Shown here: in pieces, positions 25,783 through 35,961 of the stretch | Layout of the letters: every line of letters begins with the position of its first letter | Numbering within the stretch: the stretch's first letter is position 1 | DNA from: an uncultured beta proteobacterium | GTDB lineage: Bacteria; Pseudomonadota; Gammaproteobacteria; Burkholderiales; SG8-41 | Reading direction: 5' to 3' | Assembly: GCA_903905655.1 (NCBI GenBank) | Contig: CAIVHG010000035.1 | Location: 1 to 64,000, forward strand | DNA: 64,000 bases | The notes under the pieces: model-generated | Seen by the model: only the letters and a program-made list of their open reading frames with translations | Told to the model about the DNA's origin: nothing | Databases searched by the model: none | Program-made: the position numbers and the translations under genes

Positions 25783-28092
25783 CTAATAATTGAACCTGAG
25801 TTCCGCCAGCGCGGTGCGCTGCGGGAACGGATGGAAGACAAAGTATTTGCGATTGTTCAGGTTGTCCACGCCCAGCGCCGCGCTCCACTGCCGGTCGATC
25901 TGATAGCGCGCGCGCAGGTCCACGACGAAATAGGCGTCGAAGCCCTGATAGGTATGCGTATAAAAGTCAGAATTGTCGGCGGTCGCATAGGCGCGGTCGC
26001 TGTAGCGCGCAGCGAGCGTGACCGCAGCCTTGGCGTTCGGGCGAAAGGTGGCGACCAGGGTCGCGCGCCAGCTCGGCACCTGCGGCGTTTGCTTGCCGAC
26101 GGCTGCGGCGAAAGCGGAGTCTGCGGTGATGCGTGAATGGACGTACACCACGCTGCCCGAGAGATCGAGGCCTTCCACAAATACATCCGCGCCTTGAGCG
26201 ACGAGTTCGAGGCCCCGTGAGCGCACGCTGTCGATGTTCTGGACGTAGCTGAAGAGCGTGGCCGAGCCTGCAACCAGAGGCGCGGTCTGCGAGATCAGCG
26301 CGTCGGCGATGCGTTCCTCAAAATACGAAGCGCGCACCCGACCTCCTTGCCACGCCCGTTCCGCCGAGAGCTCGCCTGACCAGGCGCGTTCCGGCCTGAG
26401 ATTCGGATTGGGTATGCTGAGCGTCGCGCCAGTGGTGATCGCCTGGTAAAGCTCGGTCACCGTTGGGAATCGATAGGCCTTGCCGAGCGACGCGGTGAGC
26501 AGCCATTGTGCCGATGCTTCAAATGCAAGCGAAGCCTTGGGTGAAAAATGCGACGCATCGAGACCCGGCTGCGCAACGGACAAAGCGGGCGCCAGGGAGT
26601 AATTCTGACCGTCAAACGCGCGCCAGTGCTCATAGCGACCGCCGAGCGTCGCTTTGAACGCCGGCGCAAGCCGCCACACGTCCTGCATCCACAACGCCTC
26701 GGTCTGAGACTTGCCGCGTGCATCTGCGGCGAGCTGCTCGCCACCGTTGTCGATCCAGTTCGCGGTGTTGTATTTGGGATTGACGAGCTTGTAGTAGTCG
26801 TGATGCACGCCGAAGCTCAGCTGATGCGCCCCGCTCACGCCGCGGGGACGCCAGATGCCCTTGAGGTCCACGGCTCGCCACCCGGTGCCGTCCATCGATG
26901 AGAGCGTGCCAGCGCCGCCCGCCAGCGCTGCAGGCAGCGCGGCCGTCGGCGTGCGCGTCGTCTCCGTGCCATAGCGATAAAGGCTGGCGACCGCCTCCCA
27001 ATCCCACGTGCCGCGCGTGTCGGAGCGCAGCGCCAGGCTGTGCATCCAGTGCTGCTCCTCAGTCCGGTAGACATTGTTGGAGAACGCGCTCGCCGGCACG
27101 GAATAGTTATAGCCGCCGATATTGAGACTGCCCGAGTACATCAGGTTGCCCGCCGCATCCCTCAGGTAGGTCTGCGCCGTTGCCCGGTCGTCGTTCTGGA
27201 AGAACCCGATGGTGTACGCCGCGTGCAGCGTGGGCGTTACCTCGTAACCGAGCTTTAACTTGAAGTTGTCCTGCAGCTGACGTTCGATGCCGCCGGCCCC
27301 GAGCACTGCGATCGGCGCGCCGCTGCGGTTGGCATCGGCAAAAGCTCCGGTGACGGGAGTGCCGACGGCGCTGGGTGCTGCTACCCGGGCAGCGGTCACA
27401 TATGCGAGCGGCTGTCCATAGCTGTCCAGGTGATTTGCGCTCAACCACCAGGAAAAATTGCCGGACCGGTTGCCGAGCAGCGCGCTCGCCTGCCGCGCTG
27501 GATAAGTGTCGCTGGTGCCGTACTGGGAAAAGCTTTGCCATGCGCTCTGCACTTTCACGGCGGCCTCGAAGCGGCGCGGCATGCGGGTGGTGATCTCGGC
27601 TACGGCGCCGATGGAGTTGCCGGGATACGCCGCGGCGAACGGCCCGTACATCACGTCGATGCGCTCAATCTCCTCAGGCGCCACCATGCCCCAGCGCGGC
27701 GAGGCTGTGGAGTTGTTGTTCCCGATCAAAGCAGAGAGCGGAACGCCATCGGCGTAGATCAGGCCGCGCGCACTGGAGCCCACCCCCGAGGTGCGGGTGG
27801 TCATCGGCGCCTGCGTATCCCCGATGTGCCGCTTACGTATCAGCACATTCGGCAGGTACTTGAGCGCATCTTCGGTGTTCACCGCATTCACCTGCTCTGA
27901 GATTTGACTTGCCGTCACGCTCTCGGTGACGAGCGGCAGCTGATGCCTTTCCGAGATGCTGGGCGTTTCTGTTACCGTCACCGCGGGCAATGCCGCGTCC
28001 GTACTTTGCGCGATCGCGGCCGAAGCCGCGCACGCAATGCTCAGCGCCGCCGTGCAAAGAAGCAGGCGGCTGCCGCACACACTTGAGGTCAT
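25783..28092 (-). CDS. TonB-dependent receptor, possibly copper-linked
   Basis: A 769-residue receptor with a signal peptide (LLLCTAALSIACAASAAIAQ). LPAVTVTETP is a likely TonB box. The plug contains NTEDALKYLPNVLIRKRHIG and IERIDVMYGPFAAAYPGNSI, and the barrel ends RTALAELRFNY with a terminal aromatic. ATG 28092 follows GGAG by 8 nt; the track start is 52 codons too long. A DUF2946 gene precedes it and tonB follows. DUF2946 proteins are often found beside TonB-dependent copper receptors, so copper is a fair guess, but no Met- or His-rich binding loop proves it. Confidence 0.82.
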   Translation of the reverse strand: MTSSVCGSRLLLCTAALSIACAASAAIAQSTDAALPAVTVTETPSISERHQLPLVTESVTASQISEQVNAVNTEDALKYLPNVLIRKRHIGDTQAPMTTRTSGVGSSARGLIYADGVPLSALIGNNNSTASPRWGMVAPEEIERIDVMYGPFAAAYPGNSIGAVAEITTRMPRRFEAAVKVQSAWQSFSQYGTSDTYPARQASALLGNRSGNFSWWLSANHLDSYGQPLAYVTAARVAAPSAVGTPVTGAFADANRSGAPIAVLGAGGIERQLQDNFKLKLGYEVTPTLHAAYTIGFFQNDDRATAQTYLRDAAGNLMYSGSLNIGGYNYSVPASAFSNNVYRTEEQHWMHSLALRSDTRGTWDWEAVASLYRYGTETTRTPTAALPAALAGGAGTLSSMDGTGWRAVDLKGIWRPRGVSGAHQLSFGVHHDYYKLVNPKYNTANWIDNGGEQLAADARGKSQTEALWMQDVWRLAPAFKATLGGRYEHWRAFDGQNYSLAPALSVAQPGLDASHFSPKASLAFEASAQWLLTASLGKAYRFPTVTELYQAITTGATLSIPNPNLRPERAWSGELSAERAWQGGRVRASYFEERIADALISQTAPLVAGSATLFSYVQNIDSVRSRGLELVAQGADVFVEGLDLSGSVVYVHSRITADSAFAAAVGKQTPQVPSWRATLVATFRPNAKAAVTLAARYSDRAYATADNSDFYTHTYQGFDAYFVVDLRARYQIDRQWSAALGVDNLNNRKYFVFHPFPQRTALAELRFNY

Positions 28093-28267
28093 CTTTCCAC
28101 TCCACATTGTCTTGATCTGCGCCGATGGCTCGTCGACGCCAATACTTTGATCCATGCCGCGGGATCCGCTGCGCACGGAGAGCGCACAGCGAAACGCAGT
28201 GCAAGAAGGCGACACGCACAAACGCGCTGCGCACCGAATGCGCAGCACCGCGTGTCGCGAAGCAAAG

Positions 28268-28645
28268 CTAGATCAGCACAGGGGGGCCGCGCGGCGGCGC
28301 ATGGAGATGGGCAACGCTGCCCGAATGTAGATACTCAGAAGCGCGCACCCCGCCGGATGCAGGGACGAATGGAACGAATATGAGGAGTGGCGCACTGATG
28401 AGCGGCGCACCGCCGGCGCCGCTCGCGCAAAACGGGCAATGCGGACCTTGATGCTGCTCGGCCGGCGCCGGCAACGGCAACTCGCCGACTTGTACCACCT
28501 TGCCGCTCTTGACGGAGCACAGCTCAAATACGATGGACACCGACTGCGGAGCGGCATTGGCGATGAGCGGCCACAGCGCATTGAGCGCCATACCCAAAAT
28601 GGCAAGCCAACCGCCGATCCCAATTTTCTTCCGATTATTTCTCAC
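28268..28645 (-). CDS. DUF2946 family protein
   Basis: A 125-residue protein with a basic start (RNNRKK), one hydrophobic segment that could be a signal peptide (GGWLAILGMALNALWPLIANA), the DUF2946 block GPHCPFCASG (a CxxC preceded by His), and a His-containing tail SVAHLHAPPRGPPVLI. The family is small, exported or membrane-anchored, and commonly sits with copper receptors. The start is GTG with little leader; an ATG 18 codons later would remove the basic n-region. The 175-bp gap to the receptor is same-strand. Confidence 0.7.
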   Translation of the reverse strand: MRNNRKKIGIGGWLAILGMALNALWPLIANAAPQSVSIVFELCSVKSGKVVQVGELPLPAPAEQHQGPHCPFCASGAGGAPLISAPLLIFVPFVPASGGVRASEYLHSGSVAHLHAPPRGPPVLI

Positions 28646-28680
28646 AGAGGCATTTTATCATAAACGCCGGATTTTATCCA
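28646..28680 (-). promoter_or_regulatory. Candidate promoter with inverted repeat before DUF2946
   Basis: On the minus strand GGATAAAATCC (GGAT/ATCC inverted repeat) is followed by TTTATGATAAAATG. TATGAT would suit a -10, and it lies only about 11 nt before the GTG start, implying a very short or absent leader. Confidence 0.35.
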
Positions 28681-28771
28681 GCCACCACCACGGGTGAGAT
28701 CCACACATCCCATCATATGCCAGTTGCATTAACCGCCGGCCGCAGACTTTGAGCACCGCATCTGCGACCGC

Positions 28772-29592
28772 TCAGCGGCGCGGCTGCCAGCGCACGAGGC
28801 GTGATTCCAGGCGCAGCAAGCTCTCGTTCAGCGCAAGGCCGCACACCGCAAGCACGATGAGCACCGCGAATACGCGGTCGGTCTGAAAAGTCTGCGCCGC
28901 GTTGCTGATGAGATAGCCAAGTCCCGAGCTCGATGAGAAGAGTTCGCCGACGATGATGCCCACCATGCCGAGTGCGGCCGATTGGCGCAGCCCGGTGAGT
29001 ATGAACGGCACTGCCGCAGGTATGGCGACCGCCCGCAGCAGCTGCCAGTCGCTCGCGCCGAAAGACTGTGCCATGCGGATCAGCGCGGCGTCCGCGCTGC
29101 GGATGCCGGAAATGGTATTGATCAGCAGCGGGAAAAACGCCAACAACACGACGATGGTGACTTTGTAGCCAATACCGAAGCCGAGCCAGATCAAAAGCAG
29201 CGGAATGAGCGCACTGCGCGGCACGGCATAGATCGCAGAAAAGAACGGCTCCAGCGTGTCGCGCAATAGCCGGTACCAGCCCATGCAAACGCCCAGAAAA
29301 ACCGCCGCCACGACCGATGCTCCCCACCCCAACGCAAAGCCTGCGGCGGTCGAACGCACGTGCCCCCAGAATGCGGAGTCGACGAGCATTTGCAGCAGCG
29401 TCGCGACGACCAGCGTCGGCGAACTGCTGAATTTCGGATCGATCCAGGCATGGCGGCTCGCCGCTTCCCACAGCACCAGGAAGAACAGGATGAAGCCGCC
29501 ACCCAGTATCAGGCGTGCCCAAGGCGAGCCTTCACCCGAAGCGGGCTTTGCCGTCGCTACATAACCGTCAGTGGCAGTTTCAATCGGCGCCT

Positions 29593-29596
<4 letters not shown>
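28772..29596 (-). CDS. ABC transporter permease (NitT/TauT type)
   Basis: A 274-residue permease of the SsuC/TauC/NrtB class with about six membrane helices. The cytoplasmic EAA-like loop reads IRMAQSFGASDWQLLRAVAIP and contacts the ATPase. The start overlaps the ATPase stop as ATGA. It is last in the operon with a molybdoenzyme, an OsmC protein, two binding proteins and the ATPase. The substrate class (nitrate, sulfonate, thiamine precursor or other organics) cannot be told from sequence. Confidence 0.85.
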
Positions 29597-30404
<808 letters not shown>

Positions 30405-30408
<4 letters not shown>

Positions 30409-31394
30409 TTGCGTGACTTCAGCACTTCGCGCAGCAGCGTGAAGTTCCACACCTGAGACAACGCGATGTTCTGGGTGTTGTTCTGGCCCTTCTTGGTGGA
30501 CTCAAGAGTGATCTGCAGCGCCTCGTCGGAAACCAGCCCGTCCTCTGGCATGTCGCGTTGGATCGTGGCATAGGCCTCCTCAGCGCCTGCACGATTGTAT
30601 TTCATGACGCGCATCGTGTACTCTATGACGGCTTCGCGGCTGCTGCGCATGTTGGCGATGGTCTCCAAAGCCGCCCTGATCATGCGCGTTACGGTCTGGG
30701 GGCGCTCCGCGATCATTTTGTCGGAGGTGCCGACGATACTCACGGGTCCGCCGGGAACAAACTGTCCTACGCGGAATACTTCGTGCAGGCCGAGCTCTTC
30801 TGACTGGCTGCGCGAGGACGGAAAGCTCGCAAAGGCATCGGCCTCGCCGCGCTTGACGAGTTCGAGGCTGACCATCGGCGCACCGCGGCTCACCACCCAG
30901 GTAACGTCTTTGTCCGGGTCGACCCCATTTCGCCGCAGCACGTCCTTCAGGCTGTCATAGGGCGCGATGATGCGCTTGCCGCGCAGGTCCTGGATGGTCT
31001 TGATCGCGGGGCCCGCATAGACACCCAGATTGTCCTTCGCGGTCACCATCACCGCTTTGATCGGAATGCTGCGGATGGCGCCCTGATGCAACTGTGCGCC
31101 GTGGGCGACGAACTGCACCTGGCCGCCGGCGAGCGCTGCGATCGGATCGGCGACATTGTCGATGACCTGGAGATCGATCCCGTATTTTTCGAATATGCCG
31201 TGCTCTTTGCCCCAATACACCCACATGTGATTGACTGCGGTGCGATTCGCCGCGACCGTGATGGACTCGCGCTGCGCCTGCGCGACTGCCGGCGCAGCAA
31301 ATCCCAAATAACCGGCGGCAACCGCTGCCAGCAGTGCAAGGCCGTTGACGACAAACGCGCGTCGTCCCCTACCGATTGAATTGATTGCATCCAT
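30405..31394 (-). CDS. ABC substrate-binding protein (NitT/TauT type), copy 1
   Basis: A 329-residue secreted protein with a signal peptide ending near AVAQA. The NMT1/THI5-like fold is seen in HGIFEKYGIDLQVIDN, GAQLHQGAIRSIPIKAVMVT, IKTIQDLRGKRII and SLKDVLRRNGVDPDKDVTW. It overlaps the ATPase start. It is a close paralog of the gene immediately upstream, with the same C-terminal block SQVWNFTLLREVLKSRK. Confidence 0.85.
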
Positions 31395-31488
31395 TACTAT
31401 CCTCTTCAGTTTAAGTTGGGGTAAAAATCAGTCTTTCCGAAATTAATTTCCATCTTGGGGGCGCTGACCTGTCGATGCAGGATGCTCA

Positions 31489-32490
31489 TCATTTGCGCGA
31501 CTTCAGCACTTCACGCAAAAGCGTGAAGTTCCACACCTGCGACAGCGGGATATTCTGGGTATTGCCCTGGCCTTTCTTGATGGAATCGAGTGTGATGCGC
31601 AGCGCCTCGTCTGAAACCAGGCCATCTTCCGGCGTGTCGCGCACAATGCTCGCATAGGACTCCTCGGCACCGGCGCGGGTGTATTTCATGACGCGCATCG
31701 TGTAATCGATCATGGCCTCGCGGCTGTTGCGCATGTTGGCCAGCGTTTCCAGCGTCGCTCTGAGAAACCGTGCTACGGACTGCGGATGTTCCGCAATATA
31801 CTTGTCCGTGGCGCCGACGACGGCGACCGGCCCGCCCGGGACGAACTGCGAGACGCGGAACACTTCGTGCAGGCCAATCTCCTCGGCCTGGCTGCGAGCC
31901 GCCGGAAACCCCGCGAACGCTTCAGCCTCGCCGCGCTTGACCAGTTCCAGATTGACGAGCGGCGCGCCGCGGCTCACGACCCAATTGATCTCCTTGTCCG
32001 GATCGATGCCATTGCGCTGCAGCACGTCCTTCAGGCTGTCGTAGCGCGAAATGATGCGCTTGCCGCGCAAGTCCTGCATCGTCTTGATGGCGGGACCGGC
32101 ATAGACGCCGAGATTGTCCTTGGTCGTCACCATCACGGTCTTGACGGGAACGCCGCGGATGGCAGCCTGATGCAACTGCACGCCGTGGCCGATGAACTGC
32201 GCCTGGCCGCTGACGAGCGCGGCAACCGGATCAGCGACATTGTCGATGATCTGTATGTCGATGCCGTATTTCGCGAAGATGCCCCGTTCTTTCCCCCAGA
32301 ACGCCCAGATGTGGTTGACCGCGGTGAGATTCGCGGCAACGGTTACGGTCTCGCGCTGCGCCTGCGCACCCGCGGGCAGGGCCGGCCCCAGGCAGGCGAC
32401 CGCACCCGTCAGCAGGAGCATGAGGTATTTCTTCGAAGCGGTACAGCGTGTAGCAAGGAAAGAGCAGAGTGAAGTACGAATCGGATTCAT
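31489..32490 (-). CDS. ABC substrate-binding protein (NitT/TauT type), copy 2
   Basis: A 333-residue secreted paralog of the next gene. Aligning the first 150 mature residues by eye gives about three-quarters identity, and the C-terminal 17 residues are the same. The signal peptides differ (SKKYLMLLLTGAVACLG here). Most differences in the aligned part are conservative; a few, such as APYDS against SRYDS after GKRII, are not and might mark different ligands. It lies 24 bp after the OsmC gene. Confidence 0.85.
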   Translation of the reverse strand: MNPIRTSLCSFLATRCTASKKYLMLLLTGAVACLGPALPAGAQAQRETVTVAANLTAVNHIWAFWGKERGIFAKYGIDIQIIDNVADPVAALVSGQAQFIGHGVQLHQAAIRGVPVKTVMVTTKDNLGVYAGPAIKTMQDLRGKRIISRYDSLKDVLQRNGIDPDKEINWVVSRGAPLVNLELVKRGEAEAFAGFPAARSQAEEIGLHEVFRVSQFVPGGPVAVVGATDKYIAEHPQSVARFLRATLETLANMRNSREAMIDYTMRVMKYTRAGAEESYASIVRDTPEDGLVSDEALRITLDSIKKGQGNTQNIPLSQVWNFTLLREVLKSRK

Positions 32491-32514
32491 CGGACACCTA
32501 TCGATGGTTCGGGT

Positions 32515-32994
32515 TCAAAGCAATTGCCCTGCAGTTACTGCGATCTGCAAGGCCGGATCAGCAACGATTTCAAAATCGGTATCGATCTGCGCGACGTGCT
32601 GCAGCGTCGCGGAAATCGAACAGGAGCCGTGGCAAGCAGCGAGGCATGCACGCACCTGCTCGGGATCCAGATGATCGCCGCTTACCCGGAACAGCAATGC
32701 GATATGGCGAAACACCTGCGGCGGCTTGTCGTCGATGGTGCCGGACACCTTGATGTTGAGCGCGGCCATCTTTTGTCCAGCATCGCGCATCGCCGCGATG
32801 AAGCTGGTGCCGGAACAGCCTGCCAGCGCGATCAGCAGCAGGTCGCGTGGAGAGAGGCCGTCGTCTCCGCCCGGCACGCCGAGCTTGCCCGCCATGTCGA
32901 CCGGGACTTCGAAACCATTCACATCCCTGCCGAGAAAAAATGCGCGCTCCGGATTGACCTTGACATCGACGGTTCGTGACAATTTTTGGTTCAT
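32515..32994 (-). CDS. OsmC family protein
   Basis: A 159-residue cytoplasmic protein of the OsmC/Ohr fold. LSPRDLLLIALAGCSGTSFI holds the first conserved Cys, and LAACHGSCSISATL holds the second Cys region where typical members have a CPxxxTL-type motif. Such proteins reduce organic hydroperoxides or serve as thiol-dependent partners. It lies between a molybdoenzyme and an uptake system, so it may protect against or process a reactive product of that pathway. This is inference. Confidence 0.75.
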   Translation of the reverse strand: MNQKLSRTVDVKVNPERAFFLGRDVNGFEVPVDMAGKLGVPGGDDGLSPRDLLLIALAGCSGTSFIAAMRDAGQKMAALNIKVSGTIDDKPPQVFRHIALLFRVSGDHLDPEQVRACLAACHGSCSISATLQHVAQIDTDFEIVADPALQIAVTAGQLL

Positions 32995-33007
32995 TTATCG
33001 AATTTCC

Positions 33008-35353
33008 TCAGGAAGATGAAATGCGGCGCAGCGTGCAGGGATAAGCCTTCACCGGTACGGAGCCGGAGATCGGATCAAGCACAGCGTTGGTCATGATCAG
33101 GTTGACGTTGGCACCGCTGCTGGTATACGGATCGTGCCCCGGCAAACCGAGCTCTTCGCAGGCTTCCCACCAACCGGTCTGGGTGGCGACGACTCCCGGC
33201 GGCAGGGTATTCGTCACCCGCGCCTGGAGCCGGATTTCACCGGCGTGAGTCACCAGGCCGACGGCTTCACCGTCTGCAATGCCATACGCCACAGCAGTGT
33301 CCGGATGGATTTCCACGTACGGTGCGCTGACCTGCGAGCGCAGCTTCGGAATGCCGCGGCCCTGGCTATGGCAATATTCAGGCACCTTGTGCGAAGTGAG
33401 GATCAAGGGAAATTCCGCGCCGTGCGTCAGACGCGGCTGCACCGAAGGAAGCGGATCGTAACCGTGCGCAAGAAACTCCTGCGCGTAGATCTCGATCTTG
33501 CGGCTGCGCGTGTTCATGCCGCGCACCGCACCGGACACCTCCTTGTCCTGGTACCTGCGGTAGTTCTGCTTGATGGCTACAGTGAGACCGCCCGGCCTCG
33601 CCTTCACCTGCTCCAGGCTGAGCCCGGATTTGGATAGCAGGTAGCGGAACGCTTCCTCGATATCACCGTTCCAGAATTGGTCCCCGAGGCCTAGCGCGAC
33701 CGCCAGATCAAAGATGAGTTCGAGGTCGGGACGCGATTCGAATTGCGGCCGCATGACTGCCGGGCGGTACTGCACATGCGCCTTGGTTTCGGGGCCACCG
33801 CCGAATTCCATCGACAGAAACGATGCTTCCCATGGCGTGGCGGTGGGCAGCAGAATATCCGCCGTTTCGCATGAAGGGTTGGGAAAGAGATCTGCGTGGA
33901 CCTGAAAGTCGAGCGCTTCGAGCGCCCGCCGTCCGCGCAAGGTGTCGCCGTTTTGCAGCAACAGGTTGCCGCCAAAGGTCACCAGGGCACGCGCTCGATA
34001 GGGCCCCTCGCCTAGCGCCGCATCATAAAAATTATAGGCCTGAACCACGCGACGCGCCGCACTCAGAGGTCGCGTCGTCAGCCCCAGGCGCTTGGCAGCC
34101 TGCGCCTTCGGCAGCAGTTCTGAGCCTTCGATCGGCGGCGCTGGAATCCCGGCAAAGGACACGTTGCCACCCTCGGCCTCGAACCAGCCGGTCAGCGCAT
34201 ATAGAATACACAGCGCGCGATTGGTCTGCGCCGTATCTACGTGCTGCTCTACGCCGTTGTAGGTGTAATAGCTCAATGGACCTTCCGTACCGACTGCCTT
34301 GGCGAGCGCTTCGATCTGCTCCACCGGCACGTCGGTCAGCGCAGCAACAGCCTGCGGCGCATGCTGCGCCACGCGCTCGATGAGGTGCACGAATGCCGAG
34401 CGCACTCGGACCGGAGCGCTGCCCGCAAGCGCCAGTTCGGTATCCACCACCAGTGCGGGTTCCACGCCCCATTCGGCAGGGTCCCTGGCAACATCGATGG
34501 TGACGGCCTGGTTCGTGCCTGCATCGAAAACGACGTAATCATCGGCGGCCTGCGCCCCGATGTCGCGCCCGCGCAAAAGTGCGCCGGTAATCGGAGACAC
34601 GAGGAAGGGCGCGTTGGTCCAGTCCCTGACGAATGATCGGTCGTAGGTGCCGTCGCGCAGCAGAATGTGGATCAACCCCAGCGCAAGCGCCGTATCCGAA
34701 CCCGGCCGCAACTGGATCCACAGGTCGGCCTGCGCAACCGTCGCCGTGCGGCGCGGATCGACCACGATCAGCTTGGCGCCGTTGCGCCGGCCGTCGTGAA
34801 TGCGGCGCCAGTTTTGTATGTGTGAAGCCGCGGGATTGTGGCCCCAGATCAGCATCGTCTTCGAAGCTTCGAAGTGCGGTGTCGGCAGACCTTTGCCATA
34901 TGTATAAACCGACCCTGCATCGCGGCCCCACTGACAAATATGCGACGTAGCGATGACGTTCGGGCTGCCGAAGGCGCGCACCAGGCGTTCGAAAAACGGG
35001 ACCCAGTCGGTGGCCTGGCTGGCGCCCGGCGCCGGGCGACCGAAGACGACTGCTTCCGCACCGGACTCGGCCTTGATCGCAGAAAGCTTCGCGACGATGG
35101 TCGAGATCGCCTCTTCCCACGAGATCGGGACAAATCCCGGATCCCGCGAGGACTTCGGCTGAGTCCGTTTCATGGGCGTGCGTATGCGCCCGCTGTTATG
35201 CACGATCTCCGGCGCTGCACCGCCCTTGATGCAGAAACCCCGATTGGGGTGGTCGCGGTCGGCGCGCACCTCTATCAGACGATCGTCCTCCACCGTCGCA
35301 ATGGTTGCGCATTTGGATTTGCAGTGCGCGCAGTATCCCCTGATTTCAACCAT
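33008..35353 (-). CDS. Molybdopterin oxidoreductase, cytoplasmic
   Basis: A 781-residue enzyme of the DMSO-reductase superfamily. The N-terminal [4Fe-4S] motif is C8-x2-C11-x3-C15-x25-C41. The cofactor-binding regions include SHICQWGRDAG (C140 may be the Mo ligand), MLIWGHNPAASHIQNW, KLIVVDPRRTATVAQADLWI and a C-terminal molydopterin dinucleotide domain (PLILTSHKVPEYCHSQGRG). There is no Tat signal, so it acts inside the cell. It is transcribed ahead of osmC and an ABC uptake system. The substrate is unknown; the family also holds dehydrogenases, hydroxylases and non-redox hydratases. The start has only a weak GGGG and overlaps the leader ORF upstream. Confidence 0.82.
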   Translation of the reverse strand: MVEIRGYCAHCKSKCATIATVEDDRLIEVRADRDHPNRGFCIKGGAAPEIVHNSGRIRTPMKRTQPKSSRDPGFVPISWEEAISTIVAKLSAIKAESGAEAVVFGRPAPGASQATDWVPFFERLVRAFGSPNVIATSHICQWGRDAGSVYTYGKGLPTPHFEASKTMLIWGHNPAASHIQNWRRIHDGRRNGAKLIVVDPRRTATVAQADLWIQLRPGSDTALALGLIHILLRDGTYDRSFVRDWTNAPFLVSPITGALLRGRDIGAQAADDYVVFDAGTNQAVTIDVARDPAEWGVEPALVVDTELALAGSAPVRVRSAFVHLIERVAQHAPQAVAALTDVPVEQIEALAKAVGTEGPLSYYTYNGVEQHVDTAQTNRALCILYALTGWFEAEGGNVSFAGIPAPPIEGSELLPKAQAAKRLGLTTRPLSAARRVVQAYNFYDAALGEGPYRARALVTFGGNLLLQNGDTLRGRRALEALDFQVHADLFPNPSCETADILLPTATPWEASFLSMEFGGGPETKAHVQYRPAVMRPQFESRPDLELIFDLAVALGLGDQFWNGDIEEAFRYLLSKSGLSLEQVKARPGGLTVAIKQNYRRYQDKEVSGAVRGMNTRSRKIEIYAQEFLAHGYDPLPSVQPRLTHGAEFPLILTSHKVPEYCHSQGRGIPKLRSQVSAPYVEIHPDTAVAYGIADGEAVGLVTHAGEIRLQARVTNTLPPGVVATQTGWWEACEELGLPGHDPYTSSGANVNLIMTNAVLDPISGSVPVKAYPCTLRRISSS

Positions 35354-35402
35354 CGCAGACCCCGCTCGCCGGGCTGCGTTCGCTGTATATTCCTGTTTGC
35401 AT
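35346..35402 (-). CDS. Short leader ORF overlapping the molybdoenzyme start
   Basis: An 18-codon ORF, MQTGIYSERSPASGVCDG, is preceded by AGGAG at the ideal 6-nt distance. Its TGA lies 5-7 nt inside the next gene, in another frame, so ribosomes ending here could reinitiate at the molybdoenzyme ATG, which has a poorer site of its own. It is not in the ORF track because of its length. Confidence 0.4.
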   Translation of the reverse strand: MQTGIYSERSPASGVCDG

Positions 35403-35961
35403 CAAGTACTCCTGATTTTCCCTCTGCGGATTCATCCAGCCGTTTAACAGCGGCCTCGGCAGCAATCCATCGTCTGCACCGCGGAAAGCCGTGCGTTCAG
35501 AGCTGCTGCAATTTACGTTGATGAATTACTTCAGTAGCGCAGCCAGCTGCGCACTGCCCGATGCCCGGAGGGGGTGCGCGCGTCGCCTTTGGTTTAGCAG
35601 ACTGACCGGACGGACACGCGCGCGGTGGAGACTAGGAAGCTGAGGGGGGATGCAGCGGAAATGAGATGGCGGTGCGGTGCGCGCACACGGCCGGCATTGC
35701 AAATGGCGGAAAAACCACGGGAACCATGCAGTGATGCTCTTTGCTTTTCAGACTCGACCCGATCAATGGTATCACGAGCGGAAACAACCGCGCAATTGAC
35801 CCGAAGACCCGTGCAGCCGCAGCAGGCACGATGCCGATGACATCTGGGACTGCGGTGACAAAATCTTAGAACGACCCGTGATAACGATAGCATCTTTTGA
35901 AAGTTTGTTTAGCGGCCGGCATCGGGTATAGTAGCCCGCTCCTGAAAGAGGAGTGAAAAAA
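35403..35961. other. Divergent intergenic region between molybdoenzyme and sulfate transporter operons
   Basis: About 560 bp without a supported gene; the ORFs of 60-100 codons listed here lack ribosome sites and family motifs. It holds the promoter and leader of the sulfate operon at its right end and presumably the molybdoenzyme promoter at its left. Confidence 0.5.
35905..35932 (+). promoter_or_regulatory. Candidate sigma-70 promoter of the sulfate operon
   Basis: TTGTTT (35905-35910) and TATAGT (35927-35932) are separated by 16 bp, about 30 bp before the start codon of the binding protein. A CysB-type regulator would bind further upstream, but no clear site was recognised. Confidence 0.45.

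Noticed and set aside
35403-35893. Several 60-100-codon ORFs in the molybdoenzyme/sulfate intergenic region
   Set aside because: No ribosome sites or recognisable domains, and they overlap one another on both strands.
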